Of a stretch of DNA of 64,000 bases, positions 20,975 through 31,602 are shown piece by piece. The notes under the pieces are model-generated. The model was not told the origin of the DNA and made no database searches. It saw only the letters and a program-made list of their open reading frames with translations. Position 1 is the first letter of the stretch; the number at the start of each line of letters is the position of its first letter. The DNA comes from Symsagittifera roscoffensis (Eukaryota > Xenacoelomorpha > Acoela > Convolutidae). The translations under genes were made by a program, and so were the position numbers. Location: NCBI RefSeq assembly GCF_963678635.1, contig NC_087066.1, forward strand, positions 26,875,453-26,939,452. The letters run 5' to 3'.

Positions 20975-23280
20975 TTTAAACTCTAAACAATTTAACACCA
21001 TACAATTTCACTCCCTACTTTTGTCGCCTTAGCAATTTAACATGACTACAATTTAGAAACATTTCTAAAACTTAAAACCGTTTTAATCCAAAATGAAAAA
21101 ACAATTTACTTCAAAAGGGACTTCGGAAAACATCAAAGAATTAAACGAGAGAAATGTTTGCCATTGAAAGCCTGACAATTTCGCAATACTTAATTCGCGT
21201 AAGTTTTGAACAAAATTGATCATGCCAAAATTTTCAATGAAACTTTCCAAACCGAAATGAAAAGGCTTTGCCAGTATTTTCTATGAGTCATTCCAAAATG
21301 ATCCAAAAACAAGGAATAAATCAAGGACATTCAAAGGATCGCAAATAATTAGACGGCCGTTGACTAATTTCCAGACGGTCTTGGACTAATTTCCAGACCT
21401 AATTTTCAGTCGGTATAAAAGTTCAAAAAAGGTTTGATCGTTGCCAAAAGCCTAAATGATCATTATTTTTAGAATTATTCTCGATTTAGAAACTGATCGC
21501 TTTGTTGGCATAAAAACGCAAAACTAAAGGGTTCACCAGCCCCTAGTGTCAACCAAGCATCCTGAAAACAAAGGAAACTATACCGGGATTAAGGCACGAG
21601 TCAAATTCTTGCGTTTAATTACATGTCTGGAAGTTTGCAAAGAATAGTCTCTCATGAAAAAAGCTGAAAAAGTTAAAATAGGAAAACAATTTGAATCTTA
21701 ACAAAACGAAAGAAAAAATAAAAATGATACAACTTTCACACAAGTTTAACACAATTTTGATAGCGCTCTGAGAAAGTACAAATCAGTTTTGTCTTCGTAA
21801 AAAGAAATTTTGGTTAAGCACTCTATTTTTTAATACTCTGTACTTTTTGTGAACTTATGGTCTTTAGATGCATCAAAAAAAAAAGTTTTTGTGCAGAGGC
21901 GTCTTTTTGCAGGCTGCCTACTACTTTCCACATATTTGGGTGGGCTCCACTGAAACAGGATTGGATCACAAAATGCATCCTTTGACAGCATTCGTTGTCT
22001 TAACAATCCTACTTACGGCCGCATCTCGCTGGTTTCAAAAACGAAAGTTGGAGTAAAACTTCACGGTTTGGCACTAAATTTTTTGTATAAGTAGAGCTGA
22101 AGTACAGACACAACTTGGGTTCTTAACAATTTTGTTGCATACATTCTGAATTTCTTGATTGATCATGTCATAGGAATTGCCGATCCTATCATTATTTTTA
22201 CATTATTTTCACAAGGGAAGGCAGCACTTTCAAAAACAGCGCTAAACCGTGATTCGTTTCTTAGGTCACTTTCAGACCCAAATCAAAAGTTTTTTTTATG
22301 TAATTCTGGGAGAGATGGAAAAAACCCGAAAAATTTGCAACGGACAATACTTTTTGGAAGGACTGAAGAGCAGTTTGCACCAAATCTAAGAATTTTTCTT
22401 ATCAGGGCTCCCTTATTCGGTGTCACCGCACAAAAAGATTCAATTGTGATCATATGATCCACTGTCATACCGGATAAAACTTTCAGGGATATCGAAATGT
22501 CGCGCAACGGAGATGGGAATCATGCTTATATCTAGCTGCTTATGTGTGCACTCAGCGGTTCGGATTAGGTTGTCTTTAGTTTCGAGGGAAAACTGAGTAG
22601 CTAAATCATTTGTAACTGGCAAAACCGCACTGAAAATTGCAACAGCCGTGATAAATCTTCGCTCGACATTTATGTGTTTGATATTTTGAGCAGGTCCAGT
22701 TTTCAATGAATTTTTTCTTGCTCGAAATAAAAATTGAGACACGACGCTGTAAGAATTGGCTTGTTCTTAGATGAAACTAGGATTTCGAAAGAAGACTCAA
22801 TCCTTACTTGTTTATTGTGTTTGCGTGTGTTTATCACTTGAGTAAAGTATAAAATGACTGTCAAAACTTTAATTTCGTCCAAAATTTTAAATAAAATTGT
22901 TTTGATTTAGCACAAGCAGATTTCTTGGTGATCATAATGGTTTAGCAAAAAGTCTAATTGAAAACAAAACAAAAACTTTTCGTTAAGAGTCTTAAGTAAT
23001 TTAGGAAGCCTCATTTTAGCATGTATAATTAAGACGAACCAAGTTTTTTTTTAGGGTGCGTGCGTTAATTGCAGGATTAACTTTGGTGTGATAAGAGTTA
23101 AGACCAGGACTTCATACAGCAATAATTTTAACATTGAAATTACTACGTCTAAAATGTACTGCGTTTTTTTGGAAAGTAGGATTTAAATTGTTGTGGATTT
23201 AAATTGTTTAGGAGTGAAATGACTAAGTGTTAAATTGTACGGTGTTAAGTTGTATGATATTGAATTGTAGGGCACTGTGA
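20975..23280. mobile_element. DNA transposon-like element with iterated inverted termini
   Basis: The left end has repeated caatttaacac/acaatttcac motifs (about 20985-21055). The right end has the inverted set (gttaaattgtacggtgttaa, gttgtatgatattgaattgt; about 23190-23275). This is the same architecture as the MULE at 57099-59498, but with a different motif. Inside, short - strand frames at 22283-22507 and 22440-22742 could be remains of a coding region (one contains KQLDISMIPISVARHFDIPE, with a helix-turn-helix look), but I recognise no transposase domain. A small gactaatttccagacggt direct repeat lies at 21352-21410. Exact ends and target duplication were not resolved. Confidence 0.45.
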
Positions 23281-23309
23281 ACTCGATAGGAGCTCAATTT
23301 GTTGTCTAT

Positions 23310-23480
23310 CGTCTACTCAAGACAAGTTGATCATCTTATGTTCTAAAAGTCTCTTTGTTGAAGTCAAATTGATTAATCATTAGTTCGCAATAAATCATGT
23401 CATTATCAAAAGAATTTACCGCATTTTTCTAGAAATAATGTGAGACATATTCATGTTTTGAATATCCTCGGGGGAGGGAG
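23310..23480 (+). repeat. Repeat block shared with 29590-29760 and 30750-30920
   Basis: A ~165 bp block runs from caagacaagttgat through tctctttgttgaagtcaaat, agttcgcaataaatcatg and tttttctagaaataatgtga. It recurs at two sites right of the Bel/Pao element in the same orientation. It flanks the element on both sides, so it could be an LTR remnant, but similarity stops abruptly outside the block and I could not define full LTRs. Confidence 0.55.
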
Positions 23481-23574
23481 ATCTTATTTGGAACCGAAGA
23501 AGAAGGGTTGATCTCAGTTTTTTTGTTGTTGTAGTACAATTGAAGTGGTCTTAACTCTCCTTTTTTGGGGATAC

Positions 23575-23950
23575 CAGGGCAAATTTCACTGCTGGTCTCG
23601 TAACAGTACCTAGGGCTGTTTTCAGTTTACACGACCGCACGATGCCATCCGAGCCGGTAAAAACTTCTAGCACTCGACCCAGAGGTCAGATGCCTCGTGG
23701 TGTAAAGTCCTCAAGTGTCCACACGAGGTCATCTTTTTCGAGTGGTTCCTCGAGTTGCGTCCATTTTGTCCTTCTGATGAGATTCGGAGCGTATGCTTTA
23801 AGTAGACACCTCCAGAAGCAGTTTTTTGCTCGCTTCCAGGACTTTTTGGACAATTTATTGGTAGATCCTTCGTAGAAGGCTGCTGGTGGAGCGCAGACGA
23901 ATGAACGGCCAAATAAGAAGTGATTGGGTGTCAGTGGAAGTTCGTCGTCA
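23575..23950 (-). pseudogene. Bel/Pao integrase C-terminal domain (broken)
   Basis: Peptide pieces correspond to the conserved end of Pao polyproteins: an F-x-R-x-F stretch, a KKSWKRAKNCFWRCLLKAY segment, a KWTQLEEPLEKDDLVWTLED segment and an end matching the G-DG-V-R-S pattern. The pieces fall in more than one frame. The domain would have bound DNA during integration. Confidence 0.65.
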
Positions 23951-23969
23951 AGGTCACTACTGACATGCG

Positions 23970-24506
23970 TTAGCGGACGTGAGCTGAGGATTGCCCGGTC
24001 TCGGCTACGATAGTGGCAAATAAATCTCTTGATAGTCGATCAGAACCGAGACTTAGTAAGCATGCTCGTTCTATCATTGAGACGAGTCGCTGCCACACGC
24101 TGAAAAAATGGGGGGGGGGGGCAGCCGGAGGATTTAGACGCCATTGAACATTGTGGATTTGTAGCGTTTCAGTTAACGGCGTTTCGTTGAAGTTAATTGG
24201 TTCTGAGCGTAGTTGTTTACGGGCGCCGACGAAGTAAGTTGCATTGTCAGAGAATAAAAGCTTAGATGTGCCTCTCCTAGCAATGAAACGTCTAATTGCC
24301 GTTATACAGTTGTTTAAAGTAAGGTTCTCTGTCAATTCTAGGTGAACCGCGCGAGTAGAGAGGCGTGTGAAGAGGAAAATATAGCTTTTTTCAGTTGTAT
24401 CCATTGTTGCGATGTAGAGTGGCCCGATATAGTCAATTTCAGTGTTTTTGAACGGAAATGGGTCGTCAGACGGTTCGTCGAAACGAGTTGGCGGCAAGTC
24501 AACCAT
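23970..24506 (-). pseudogene. Bel/Pao integrase catalytic core (broken)
   Basis: A 178-codon frame contains the retroviral-type integrase core signature of Pao elements: EIDYIGPLYIA, TRLSTRAVHLEL (first catalytic Asp region replaced or shifted), RRFIARRGTSKLLFSDNATYFVGA (second Asp in SDN) and NPPAAPPPHFFSVWQRLV. The normal NPPAAPHFGGVWERLV region is distorted by a run of nine G/C bases at 24112-24121, a likely slippage frameshift. The zinc-binding part lies upstream near 24530 in another frame. Confidence 0.8.
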
Positions 24507-25071
24507 GAGTGGATGTAGTTCTTTGCCTTGGAATCTTCTGCAGAGAAAGCAGTTCTGTCTTATCTGTCTGAGTGTTTTCGGAACCCAATGATGACAAAAC
24601 TTTCTTGCAGTCAGTTGCCGTGATGTATGCAGAGGCGATGAGCGCCCTCGATCATCATGCGCACAAAGGGACTCTTTGCGTTAAACATTATTGGTTGCTT
24701 TGTTGTGTGCGGTAAAGATGAGTTTCGTACTCTTTCTCGCGCGCAAATAATACCGTTGTCGAGAAAAGGTGACAACTGTTGCAATTTGTCTTTGTTTTCA
24801 ACTTGCTGCTTGGTTGATTGTAGGTGTCACCAAACGTTTTTTGCTGGGGTTGTTGATAAAGGAGGAGCTTAGCTTTTTCTAGGTCTTCCACAGAGCGTTT
24901 ACCGTTTCCCTTCGGTGTATCGACAACTATAACCCGAGCGGTAACCCGAATTAATCGAAACCAGTCTGAAAACTGGGAAGAATCGGTTAATGGTGTAATT
25001 GGGGGCTAACCGTTGTAGCATTGAGTAGAAAATGTGGTGCATCCAACCAGAGTTTTCTTACGTCTTTAAGT

Positions 25072-25560
25072 TCAATTCCCGTGTAGCACTGTCTGCTGGG
25101 TTGAGTCTACCAGAGATGTGTTTCCATTGTTCGGCTTTGCATAAAGTAAGCATTTCACCAACTCTGTTTCTCCGTTTGCGCAGTAAGTTTTCAGTTCACC
25201 AGGTGATGCGATCCAGGACAAAACAGTAGTGCTATCTGTCCAAAAGTGAGTGGAGTGGGGCTTTATTCGCATTTCATCAGTAGCGAACTTGCACAGCCGA
25301 GCACCCATAAGGGCTGCTTTTAATTCCAGTTTCGTGATGCTCTCTTAGATCAGTGGTGCTACATTTGTTCTGCCAATTAAAAAATAGCGTGTATGCCAGA
25401 GCTACATGCAGTTCGGAAGTAGATACACCTAGCCATTGCATCTTGCGACGCGTCGCAGAAAACATGAAGATGTATATCATTAGGTGACAGCTGTGGTCCA
25501 AGTAAGCGCGGCAGCCTAATAGGGGGTACTTGTTTTTATTGGTCGACCCATTAGTCAATT
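25072..25560 (-). pseudogene. Bel/Pao RNase H region (broken)
   Basis: Two frames (25277-25558 and 25072-25308) carry the region after reverse transcriptase. The clearest part is GARLCKFATDEM followed by HFWTDSTTVLSWIASPGELK, the RNase H active-site neighbourhood with the Asp of WTDST. A frameshift separates it from the upstream part containing the degenerate cysteine/aspartate strand. Confidence 0.75.
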
Positions 25561-25629
25561 ATGGGAACAAAGTCACTGGGCAGGGTTTCGTCCCAAATGA
25601 TACCAGACTTCAGCAGGTTTTAGTTTTAG

Positions 25630-26424
25630 TTACCTTGGTTGTTGGTTGTAAGACTTCCGCATGTAGTATACCAGATTTCCACATGTAGTATTAGTTACAT
25701 TGGTTGTTGGTTGTACGAATATCGTATCGTCAGTTGTGTCCCATTTGACCCCCAGGACACGATGCACTGTAGCATTAGTTGAAACTTTGATTCCATCAAT
25801 GGAGTAGATCGCGTCATTAGTGTTAGATACGTACTTAGTTAGGTTGAATCCCCGCTGATTCAGGGAAAATAATTTTAGTTGCGTAGTAGAGTCTCTAGCC
25901 TCGTGTGTCGTGTTGATCGAGTGAACAAAGTCGTCACTGTAAAAGCTTTTGTGAAGCGGTTGACCAATATTGGGTATGGTTACGCAGTAATCGACAGCTA
26001 ATTGATGAAGCGCAAATATGGCAATGGATGATGAGCATTTTGCATCAAAGATAAGTCGCTTGTTTTGGTAATGCTTGATACAAATTGCGGTAGGCCAAAG
26101 GAAGCGAAGCTGATTTTGATTTTCATCTTTAATACCTATTTGCATAAAGATGCATTCATTATCCGCCAATACAGCCACAGGTTTCTCCCGGAATCGTAGC
26201 AGAAGCCCAAACATGTTGTTCAGGAGGTCAGGTCCAGTTTCAAGGCAAGAGTTCAACGAGACGCCTTTGTACTTTGAGGCACCGTTGTCCACTCTGCGTA
26301 CCTTCTCGGGCTTGCTTGGATTACTTACGGGTCGATGTGAGAGGTAACAAAGTAAATTCGGCTGTGGGTACTGGAAAGTAACGGACTTGAATATTTTCCA
26401 GGTCAGTAGTAAGCAATATTTCAT
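25630..26424 (-). pseudogene. Bel/Pao reverse transcriptase (broken)
   Basis: A 264-codon frame covers the fingers and palm of the Pao reverse transcriptase: the VRRVDNGASKYKGVSLNSCL segment, TGPDLLNNMFGLLLRFRE, VAVLADNECIFMQIGIKDE (first catalytic Asp), LRFLWP, and YSDDFVHS in place of the usual YVDDFL (catalytic Asp pair kept). A Thr-Asp-Asp-like HRVLGVKWD motif follows. The frame ends early. RNase H is in other frames. Confidence 0.85.
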
Positions 26425-27079
26425 AAACTTGCATGGTTTCAGGGTCCTTTCTGAGCCGTTTTTATAGCGATTGCAGTTGAGCTTTAGCTTTCGGATAATT
26501 GTTTGGAATTTTTTTTTCGTTTTTCCAGAATAGATTTAATTTGTAGCAACCTTCAATGCTTTTTTCCATGAATCTTAGTTGTCGTTTGCTTTTATCAGAG
26601 TAGGTAGCTTTGTTATCTTCGTGGATGCCTGATCCTTCCACCTTCCAGAATTTTCCTACTAATTCAGTGAGATAAGTGTCTTCTTGATGTTTTAGGTCAA
26701 TGAAGTTAGTTGAAAGTGAATTTGATCCAGAATTATCAGATTTCGGATTGAGTCAGCCAGTGATCGTCCAACCTGGTAGATTTTATGGGGTGCCTGTTGG
26801 ACCTTTCCTGATATCGCGCTCCGAAGTATTCCAGAAAGCATCTACGCCAAGCAAAGTTTGAACTGTGATGTCGCCTATATCAGGCATGTCGAAGGTGATT
26901 GTAGAGTGAGCACTTTTTGTTAAAGTTGTTTGCGTCGATGGCGTCAAAACTCAGAGATTCATATTGTAGAGTGAACGTAGGCTTAGTAGCGTTATGTGGT
27001 TTGATACTAAGCCGGACCAGAGAGGAAGACACTTTGTCCTTATTGAAAGCTCCTCGTACGCTAAGCTGTAGTTGTTAAC

Positions 27080-27190
27080 TAGGTTTGCAATGAAGCGTTT
27101 CAGCTGTTTTGCTGAGGATGTATGAGAAGCTGCTGCAGTTGTCGAGTATGGCGTAGCAATCTAGTTTGATGCCATTGTTAAACAGAAATA
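27080..27190 (-). pseudogene. Bel/Pao aspartic protease remnant
   Basis: The - strand reads NNGIKLDCYAILDNCSSFSYILSKTAETL, aligning with the DUF1758/retropepsin pattern L-x-D-S-G-S-x-x-S-x-I. The catalytic DSG triad has become DNC. It sits between the zinc knuckle and the reverse transcriptase, as expected. Confidence 0.6.
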
Positions 27191-27377
27191 CTGGCTTAAA
27201 TTTTAACTGGTTTCTGATGTTAATCATATTTTCGATTGGATTCTTAGCTTGTTCCGACTACTTGGTTACTGTAGTGCGAAGCTGCATGTTATTTGATTTT
27301 TGATTGTGCGTTTGGAACCGCTTTTTGTCGATGTATAAAGTTGAATGGTGTTTACCTCTGTAGTTGTTGATGAAACA

Positions 27378-28901
27378 TCACTTAGACGATGCGCATTCAC
27401 TAAGTTTGTGTTGGCCTAAGCAGTTGAAGCACAATTTATGTTGCTTCACCAGCTCTGCTCGTTGATCTACAAAAAGTTTCAAAAAATCCGGACATTTTTG
27501 AATATAGTGAATTTGGTTATCGATTGCACTTGTTAAATATGTTGGTCTTGTCGGTATACCTGAAGATTTGTCGTAGTTTTGCCTGGACATAGACGTAATT
27601 TGGTTGGGTCGGATTGTTGCTGCTTCGTAGGTTGGCGATTTCGTCCCGCTTGGTTAGGAGTCGATGGCTCTATGTTCAGGTTCTCGCATGCTCGCGAGTA
27701 GTTATTGAGGTACTGCGTCAAATCTTTGAGAGTAGCGTAATCGAGGTCATGCAGCACGCAGTGCTCTTTCCACTTCATTAGATGACTTTCTGGAAGTTTT
27801 GAGCGAGCAAGTTGGGCCAAGTTACTAGAATTTAAATCAGCGGTGTAGCCTTTGAGTTCGATGTTGTGGATTAGTTTCCGTAGGAAAACAGCCTATTTTA
27901 TAAAGCCTTGTGGTTCGCTTAGTATCAATTTGTCGAACTTTTCAAGTTCCCTGATGATCGCTGACACCACATATTTTGGGTTACCGTACCTACGCACTAA
28001 TTCAATTATTGCCTGTTCATACTGAGAAGAATTGGTTCCGTAGCTCTCTGTTAAAGATTTGCTATTATCAGTACATAATGACTGCAAGTAAGTAATTTTC
28101 CACCGGGCTTAGGCGTGGGTTGTTGCCAATCGCAGTCTGAAAGAGTTCGAACCAGTTGTTCCAATCCAGTGGGTTGCCGTCAAAACTTTGTAGTTTTATA
28201 TCTGACACTTTGAATCCTTTCGAACTGTACTTGATGGCAGTGGTCGGATGACTGGTAGCGTGGTTGATGACTTGTCTTTGTTCATTGTCGAAAAGGCTGT
28301 TGAGTTCTTGTTCGTGCAAGAGCGAGTTAGTCCTATGATGGTTGTTGAAGTGGTTGGTTACGAACTGTTCAGATATAGTGGCAGGACTATTCGCAATTGA
28401 CGTTGTTAGCAGACCATATCGGTTATTGCCAGTTGACATCTGGGCTTCGTACGTTGAGTTGTCGTTCCAAATAGGATTTTCACTGGAAACTAGTAGAGAC
28501 GAGAAGTTGTATCGTAGAGGAGCTCAAAGCTTGAAAGTACATGGGTTTGCAGTCGGTGAGCCTTGCAATCTGAGTGGGCTACTTGACCTTGAACTATCGT
28601 TTTGTAAGACCTTTTCGTACTTCCTAACAGTGATTAGTAGGTCGCACTTTTGTTTTTGTAGCGCTGAAGGATTGTCGAAGAAGTATTGTGCTTCCTGAGT
28701 AGAAAACGTTACTAAGTCGTCTTCGAGCGTATCAAGCAGATCAAAACAAGTTATTACCTCCTGAACACTGAGTTTAACGTATTCGATTTTGCTTGATTTG
28801 GCTGTTTGCCTAGTAACCTCTTCCTGAAACTCCTCGAAAGTACTGTAGCGGCGTCTCCATTGATTAGGTAGCTGTTGTAAGGTTGGCTTTATTGGAGCCA
28901 A
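27378..28901 (-). pseudogene. Bel/Pao gag region (broken)
   Basis: Five frames cover a gag protein. 28524-28901 holds the N-terminal helical part, including EFQEEVTRQTAKSSK. 28068-28439 contains FDGNPLDWNNWFELFQTAIG, the DUF1759 hallmark. 27893-28087 and 27533-27820 continue it, with LPESHLMKWKEHC in the latter. 27378-27590 ends in a zinc knuckle, CFNCLGQHKLSEC (C-x2-C-x3-H-x4-C, one residue shorter than the usual C-x2-C-x4-H-x4-C). Stops and frame changes separate the parts. Confidence 0.8.
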
Positions 28902-28904
28902 TCA

Positions 28905-29270
28905 AGAAAGTAGTAAAAAGAGTAGACAAGGTGTATTAAAAGTTAACGCGCTCGGATGGCAGCAATCGCGAAGCGTTTCCGTTAATGAAGCTTTTTTTAG
29001 CTTTCTCAAGATTTCTTACTATAAGAGACATTTAATTTCTTTTGTCAAGGTCTACCAGTTAGAGGGTTAACCGGTGTTTATTTAATTAAACTGAGCTACA
29101 GCTCACGCAGTTATGAGCGCTTTAAATTATGGTTTAAGACGAAGCGATGAAATTTTCACGTTTTTTTTAAGAGTTTAACTTGAGTTCACTCTAAGAGTTC
29201 AAGTGAGTGAAAAATTTTGAGACTTTCAAAATTTAAAAAATTTTTTTTTGTAGATATGGCTAGTTAAACC
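28905..29270. other. Region upstream of gag, possible 5' LTR or leader remnant
   Basis: Non-coding. This is where the primer-binding site and 5' LTR of the - strand Bel/Pao element should be. I see no long match to the left side of the element, so the LTR is lost or too diverged to recognise by eye. Confidence 0.35.
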
Positions 29271-29274
29271 CTTT

Positions 29275-31208
29275 TTAGTTATGGGTTAAAGAAAGTGTTT
29301 CGGAAAACATGGGCTTATGAAAGCTCGCATCAGCTAGTTTTGGGCTAGAAGATTTTTGCTATCGGGTTTTGGCTATCAGTTTTTTTGACCAATTCAGCAC
29401 TAACATTTCATATTGGAGGTTGTAGATTTCTTAACAATTTGCTTATGATTCAGACCCTTACTAGTCCTCGGGTAGACGACAAAGGAACTTGTCCTGTTGG
29501 AGGTAGGGTGCTTGAAGTTGAGAGGGGCTGAGTTGTCCCTGTTGACTTGCTGTAGACTTCGATATCTTTTTAGACTTTGGCCGACAAATGTTCAAGACAA
29601 GTTGATGATAATATGTCTTAAAGGTCTCTTTGTTGAAGTCAAATTTATTACTCATTAGTTCGCAATATATCATGCCATTATCAAAGTAATTTACGGATTT
29701 TTTTTAGAATGAATATGAGATAAATTCATGTCATGAATATCGTCACTGAAAACCCAGAGACAAATCTCTTAACTACTTCAAAAATGTAATTTACAAAGTA
29801 TTTCGTTGGATTCCGTGCTCAAATTTGTATAGCATTCTTTTTGTCAGCACAATATTTTTGTGGGCGATATCTAGTTTTTCCTGATTCCGTAAGCGAATTC
29901 CGCAAATTTCAAGCTGGTTCCGCAAAATGGAAGCCGGTTCCGCAAATTGTAAGCGGAGAAAATTATAACAATTGAATTTGCCCAAATTATCAGTGTTTGA
30001 AGCTTTTAAACGCTCTTGATTATGTTTCAGAGGCAAAAACGCTCATTGCAAAGGGTTTAACTTCAAAAATGCAGTTAAACCCTTTATAGTTATGGGTTAA
30101 AGAAATTGTTTCGGAAAACATGGGCTTTTGAAAGCTCGCAGCAGATAGTTTTGGGCTAGAAGATTTTGGCTATCGGGTTTTGGCTATCAGTTTTTTTGAC
30201 CAATTCAGCACTAACATTTCATATTGGAGGTTGTAGATTTCTTAAAAAAACTGTACAAAAGTTAAGCACAATTGTTTTAAGCTTTAGCACAATGTGGGTT
30301 TTGTTATAGCACGAACATGAATAAAACTATCAAATCGACTATGAGTATGGAAATTTTGTAGCAAGACCATGAAGTTTTTAGTTTGAGCACAAAATGGTTT
30401 TTGAAATGAAAAAACGTTTTCAAAATGGATCTCGCCTGATTCACGTCCTTGCTGATTCATGCCCTTGCTGATTTTTGAAGACTCTTGATAGTCCTTGGGC
30501 TTACGATGAAGGCACTTGTCCTTTATGTAGGCCGTTGCTTGTGGTTCAGGCATTTCTAGTCCTTGGGTGGACAATGGAGGAACTTGTTCAGTATATAGGC
30601 CGTTGCTTATGATTCAGGTCCTTACTAGTCCTCGGGTAGACGACGAAAGAACTTGTCCTGTTGGAGGTAGGGTGCTTGAAGTTGAGAGGGGCTGAGTTGT
30701 CCCTGTTGACTTGCTGTAGACTTCGATATCTTCTTAAATTTTGGCCGACGAATGTTCAAGACAAATTGATGATAACATGTCTGAAATGTCTCTTTGTTGA
30801 AGTCAAACTTATTACTCATCAGTTCGCAACATATCATGCCATTATCAAAGTAATTTACCGCATTTTTCTAGAATTAATGTGAGACAAATTCATTCCATGA
30901 ATATCGTCACTGGAAACCCGGAGACAAATCTCTTAACTACTTCAAAAATGTAAATTACAAAGTATTTCGTTGGATTCCGTGCTCAAATTTGTATAGCATT
31001 CTTTTTGTCAGCACAACAATTTTGTGGGCGATATCTAGTTTTCCGGATTCCGTAAGCGGATTCCGCCAATTTCAAGCTGGTTCCGCAAAATGGAAGCGGG
31101 TTCCGCAAATTGTAAGCGGAGAAAATTATAACAATTGAATTTGCCCAAACTATCAGTGTTTGAAGCTTTGAAACGCTCCTGATTATGTTTCAGAGGCAAA
31201 AACGCTCA
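29275..31208 (+). repeat. Imperfect tandem duplication including a splice acceptor
   Basis: Blocks at about 29275-29450 and 30075-30240 match (gttatgggttaaagaaagtg, gttttgggctagaagatttt). So do 29455-30050 and 30610-31208 (cttactagtcctcgggtaga, ttccgcaaattgtaagcgga, gattatgtttcag). The second copy has ~360 bp extra (30241-30609). The duplication runs a few bases into lectin exon 2, so a second acceptor with the first ~15 bp of the exon exists at about 30030-30045. The small - strand frames at 29461-29673 and 30625-30837 are parallel products of the two copies. Confidence 0.8.
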
Positions 31209-31602
31209 CATATACGACCGTGGAAGTAACGAGATGAAGTTTCTAATGAAACAGCTTATGGAAAAATGGTACGAAGACGAACAAAATGATGAAGTATGGA
31301 TTGGTCATGCTCGACTGGCTGCCACTGTTGACATGGGTGACGGGACTGAGAAGACAGTGACCGAATCGGCTTATCGATCAATTTTAGATTTTACTATGAC
31401 AGACAGTGAATTGCTGGGAAATAAGTGGAAGGGGACAGACGACAAGGAGGAAGCGGACGCTTGTCTTGTTGCCCACGGGGACGCAGACGATTATGACCTA
31501 GGAGGAGCCAGCAATTCCAAAGAATTCTTTATCGCAGACTCACCGTGTTACAGCAAAACCGAACGCAGAGCACTTTGTTACGCTCCTTTGGGTACAAAGT
31601 AG
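31194..31602 (+). CDS. C-type lectin-like protein, exon 2 (rest of domain, stop)
   Basis: Acceptor TTATGTTTCAG precedes 31194. The first A completes the GA left by exon 1, then GKNAHIYDRGSNEMKFL, WYEDEQNDEVWIG (the WIG core of the C-type lectin fold), NKWKGTDD, DACLVAH (conserved Cys), DSPC and ERRALC (last Cys) before TAG at 31600-31602. With exon 1 the protein is 202 residues: signal peptide, one long-form C-type lectin-like domain, no membrane segment. Neither EPN/QPD nor WND is present, so Ca-dependent sugar binding by the classical site is unlikely. The acidic insertion DDKEEADA and HGDADDYDLGG may be lineage-specific. Confidence 0.85.

Larger units (their letters stand above)
23560..28904 (-). 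mobile_element. Degenerate Bel/Pao LTR retrotransposon, internal region
   Basis: On the - strand, the order gag (DUF1759-like, zinc knuckle), aspartic protease, reverse transcriptase, RNase H, integrase zinc-binding/core and integrase C-terminal domain matches the Pao pol arrangement. All parts are broken by stops and frame changes, so it cannot produce a polyprotein. It lies antisense in the intron of the lectin-like gene. A purine-rich stretch (aaaaaaggagag on the - strand, near 23560) is in the position of a polypurine tract. LTRs are not clearly preserved. Confidence 0.85.
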
